Positions 5,469-6,318 of a stretch of DNA of 6,318 bases are shown here, one piece after another (within the stretch, counting starts at the first letter, position 1; each line of letters starts with the position of its first letter). A model generated the notes under the pieces. That model worked only from the letters and a program-made list of their open reading frames with translations. It was not told the DNA's origin and ran no database searches. This DNA is from Rickettsia typhi. GTDB taxonomy: Bacteria; Pseudomonadota; Gammaproteobacteria; Burkholderiales; Burkholderiaceae_C. Location: positions 1 to 6,318 of the forward strand of contig CALPPP020000077.1 of the NCBI GenBank assembly GCA_943325485.2, in the 5' to 3' direction. A program made the translations under genes and the position numbers.

Positions 5469-6318
5469 CACAAGGCGCCCAACCCGCCCCCAGCTTGGCC
5501 GATTTGCGGGTGCAGATCGACCAACTCGATGCGCAGTTGCTCACGCTCTTGAATCAACGTGCGCATTTGGCTGAAGCGGTGGGTGATATCAAACGCGCTG
5601 AAGGCTCTCCCTTTTTTCGCCCCGACCGCGTGGCGCAAGTGCTGGAAAAAATCCAAGCCCACAACCCTGGCCCTCTGAAAAACCAACACGTGGCCGCCAT
5701 TTGGCGCGAAATCATGTCGGCGTGTTTGGCGCTGGAAGCACCGCAGCGTGTGGCGGTGCTGGGTCCGGTGGGTACGTTTTGCGAGCAAGCGGCGATCGAG
5801 TTTTTTGGCTCGGCAGCTGAACTCATTTACTGCAACAACTTTGACGAGGTGTTTCACGCCACCAGCGCAGGAACGGCGCAGTACGGCGTGGTGGGCGTAG
5901 AGAACTCCACCGAAGGCGCGGTAGCGCGGTCACTTGATTTATTTTTGCGCACACCGGTTCATGTGATCGGCGAGGTGAGCCTCTTGGTACGCCACAACCT
6001 GCTGCGCCAGTCGGCGTCGCTTGAAGGCATTGAGGTGGTGTTAGCGCACCCTCAAGCTTTGGGTCAATGCCAAGAGTGGCTAAGCCTTCATCTGCCCCAT
6101 GCTGAACGCAGAGGCGTCTCCAGCAACGCTGAGGGCGCCCGTTTAGCCGCGACCAACCCCGCTTGGGCGGGTTTAGCGAGCGAGCGTGCAGCTTCTGAAT
6201 TTGGCTTGCATGTGGTGGCCCACGCCATCCAAGACGAGGCCTATAACCGCACCCGTTTTGCCATCATCACCTTGCCGCAAACCTTGGCCACGCCCCCTGC
6301 CTCGGGCAAAGACTGCAC
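5465..6318 (+). CDS. pheA: Bifunctional chorismate mutase/prephenate dehydratase (P-protein), 3' end missing
   Basis: This cytoplasmic enzyme converts chorismate to prephenate and then to phenylpyruvate, the precursor of phenylalanine. The frame stays open for 284 codons to the window edge. Residues about 8-90 form an AroQ-type chorismate mutase domain with R15, R32 and K43 at the active-site positions and the FFRPDR segment. Residues about 95-272 form the prephenate dehydratase domain with [11 protein letters not shown] (100-110), VENSTEGAV (145-153) and the catalytic TRF triad at 263-265 in YNRTRF. The C-terminal ACT domain that senses phenylalanine lies beyond the window; about 80 residues are missing, given a usual length of roughly 360. 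The ATG at 5465 overlaps the gyrA stop as ATGA and has no Shine-Dalgarno sequence, so translation is probably coupled to gyrA. Feedback inhibition by phenylalanine is expected from the family but cannot be judged here. Confidence 0.95.
   Translation, partial: MTQGAQPAPSLADLRVQIDQLDAQLLTLLNQRAHLAEAVGDIKRAEGSPFFRPDRVAQVLEKIQAHNPGPLKNQHVAAIWREIMSACLALEAPQRVAVLGPVGTFCEQAAIEFFGSAAELIYCNNFDEVFHATSAGTAQYGVVGVENSTEGAVARSLDLFLRTPVHVIGEVSLLVRHNLLRQSASLEGIEVVLAHPQALGQCQEWLSLHLPHAERRGVSSNAEGARLAATNPAWAGLASERAASEFGLHVVAHAIQDEAYNRTRFAIITLPQTLATPPASGKDC

Noticed and set aside
5111..5857. A 248-codon minus-strand open frame across the gyrA-pheA junction.
   Set aside because: Antisense to two clear genes, with no motif and Ser/Arg-rich composition typical of a shadow frame.
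1..6318. Possible novel accessory or defence system.
   Set aside because: Every long coding stretch is accounted for by recognised housekeeping genes, and there is no mobile element, repeat array or uncharacterised gene in the window.

Overview
This window looks like an ordinary chromosomal housekeeping segment from a betaproteobacterium, most likely order Burkholderiales and close to Comamonadaceae. Three things suggest this: the tmRNA tag peptide ANDERFALAA, the gene order ompA-ubiG-gph facing gyrA, and the protein sequences themselves. The family-level placement is inference, because no database search was possible. Base composition and codon use look even throughout, and I see no transposase, integrase, CRISPR array or other sign of transferred DNA.

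Left part (1-2602), all on the minus strand. Reading from right to left, the order is ompA (a short peptidoglycan-binding OmpA/RmpM-type outer-membrane protein), a strong intrinsic terminator, ubiG (ubiquinone O-methyltransferase), gph (HAD-family phosphoglycolate phosphatase), and then ssrA (transfer-messenger RNA) with its own intrinsic terminator at the window edge. ubiG and gph are 22 bases apart and probably co-transcribed. The likely ssrA promoter lies inside the last codons of gph.

Middle (2603-2765). This is a 163-base divergent intergenic region between ompA and gyrA. It holds two plausible sigma70-type promoters that interleave, with a short perfect inverted repeat between them.

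Right part (2766-6318), plus strand. gyrA (DNA gyrase subunit A, complete, 900 residues) overlaps by four bases (ATGA) with pheA (bifunctional chorismate mutase/prephenate dehydratase), which runs off the window end without its C-terminal ACT domain. In many Burkholderiales serC sits between gyrA and pheA; here it is absent.

The genes serve separate core tasks: ribosome rescue (ssrA), clearing 2-phosphoglycolate (gph), quinone biosynthesis (ubiG), envelope anchoring (ompA), DNA supercoiling (gyrA) and phenylalanine biosynthesis (pheA). I found no evidence for a previously undescribed system. The points worth a second look concern gene arrangement and regulation.
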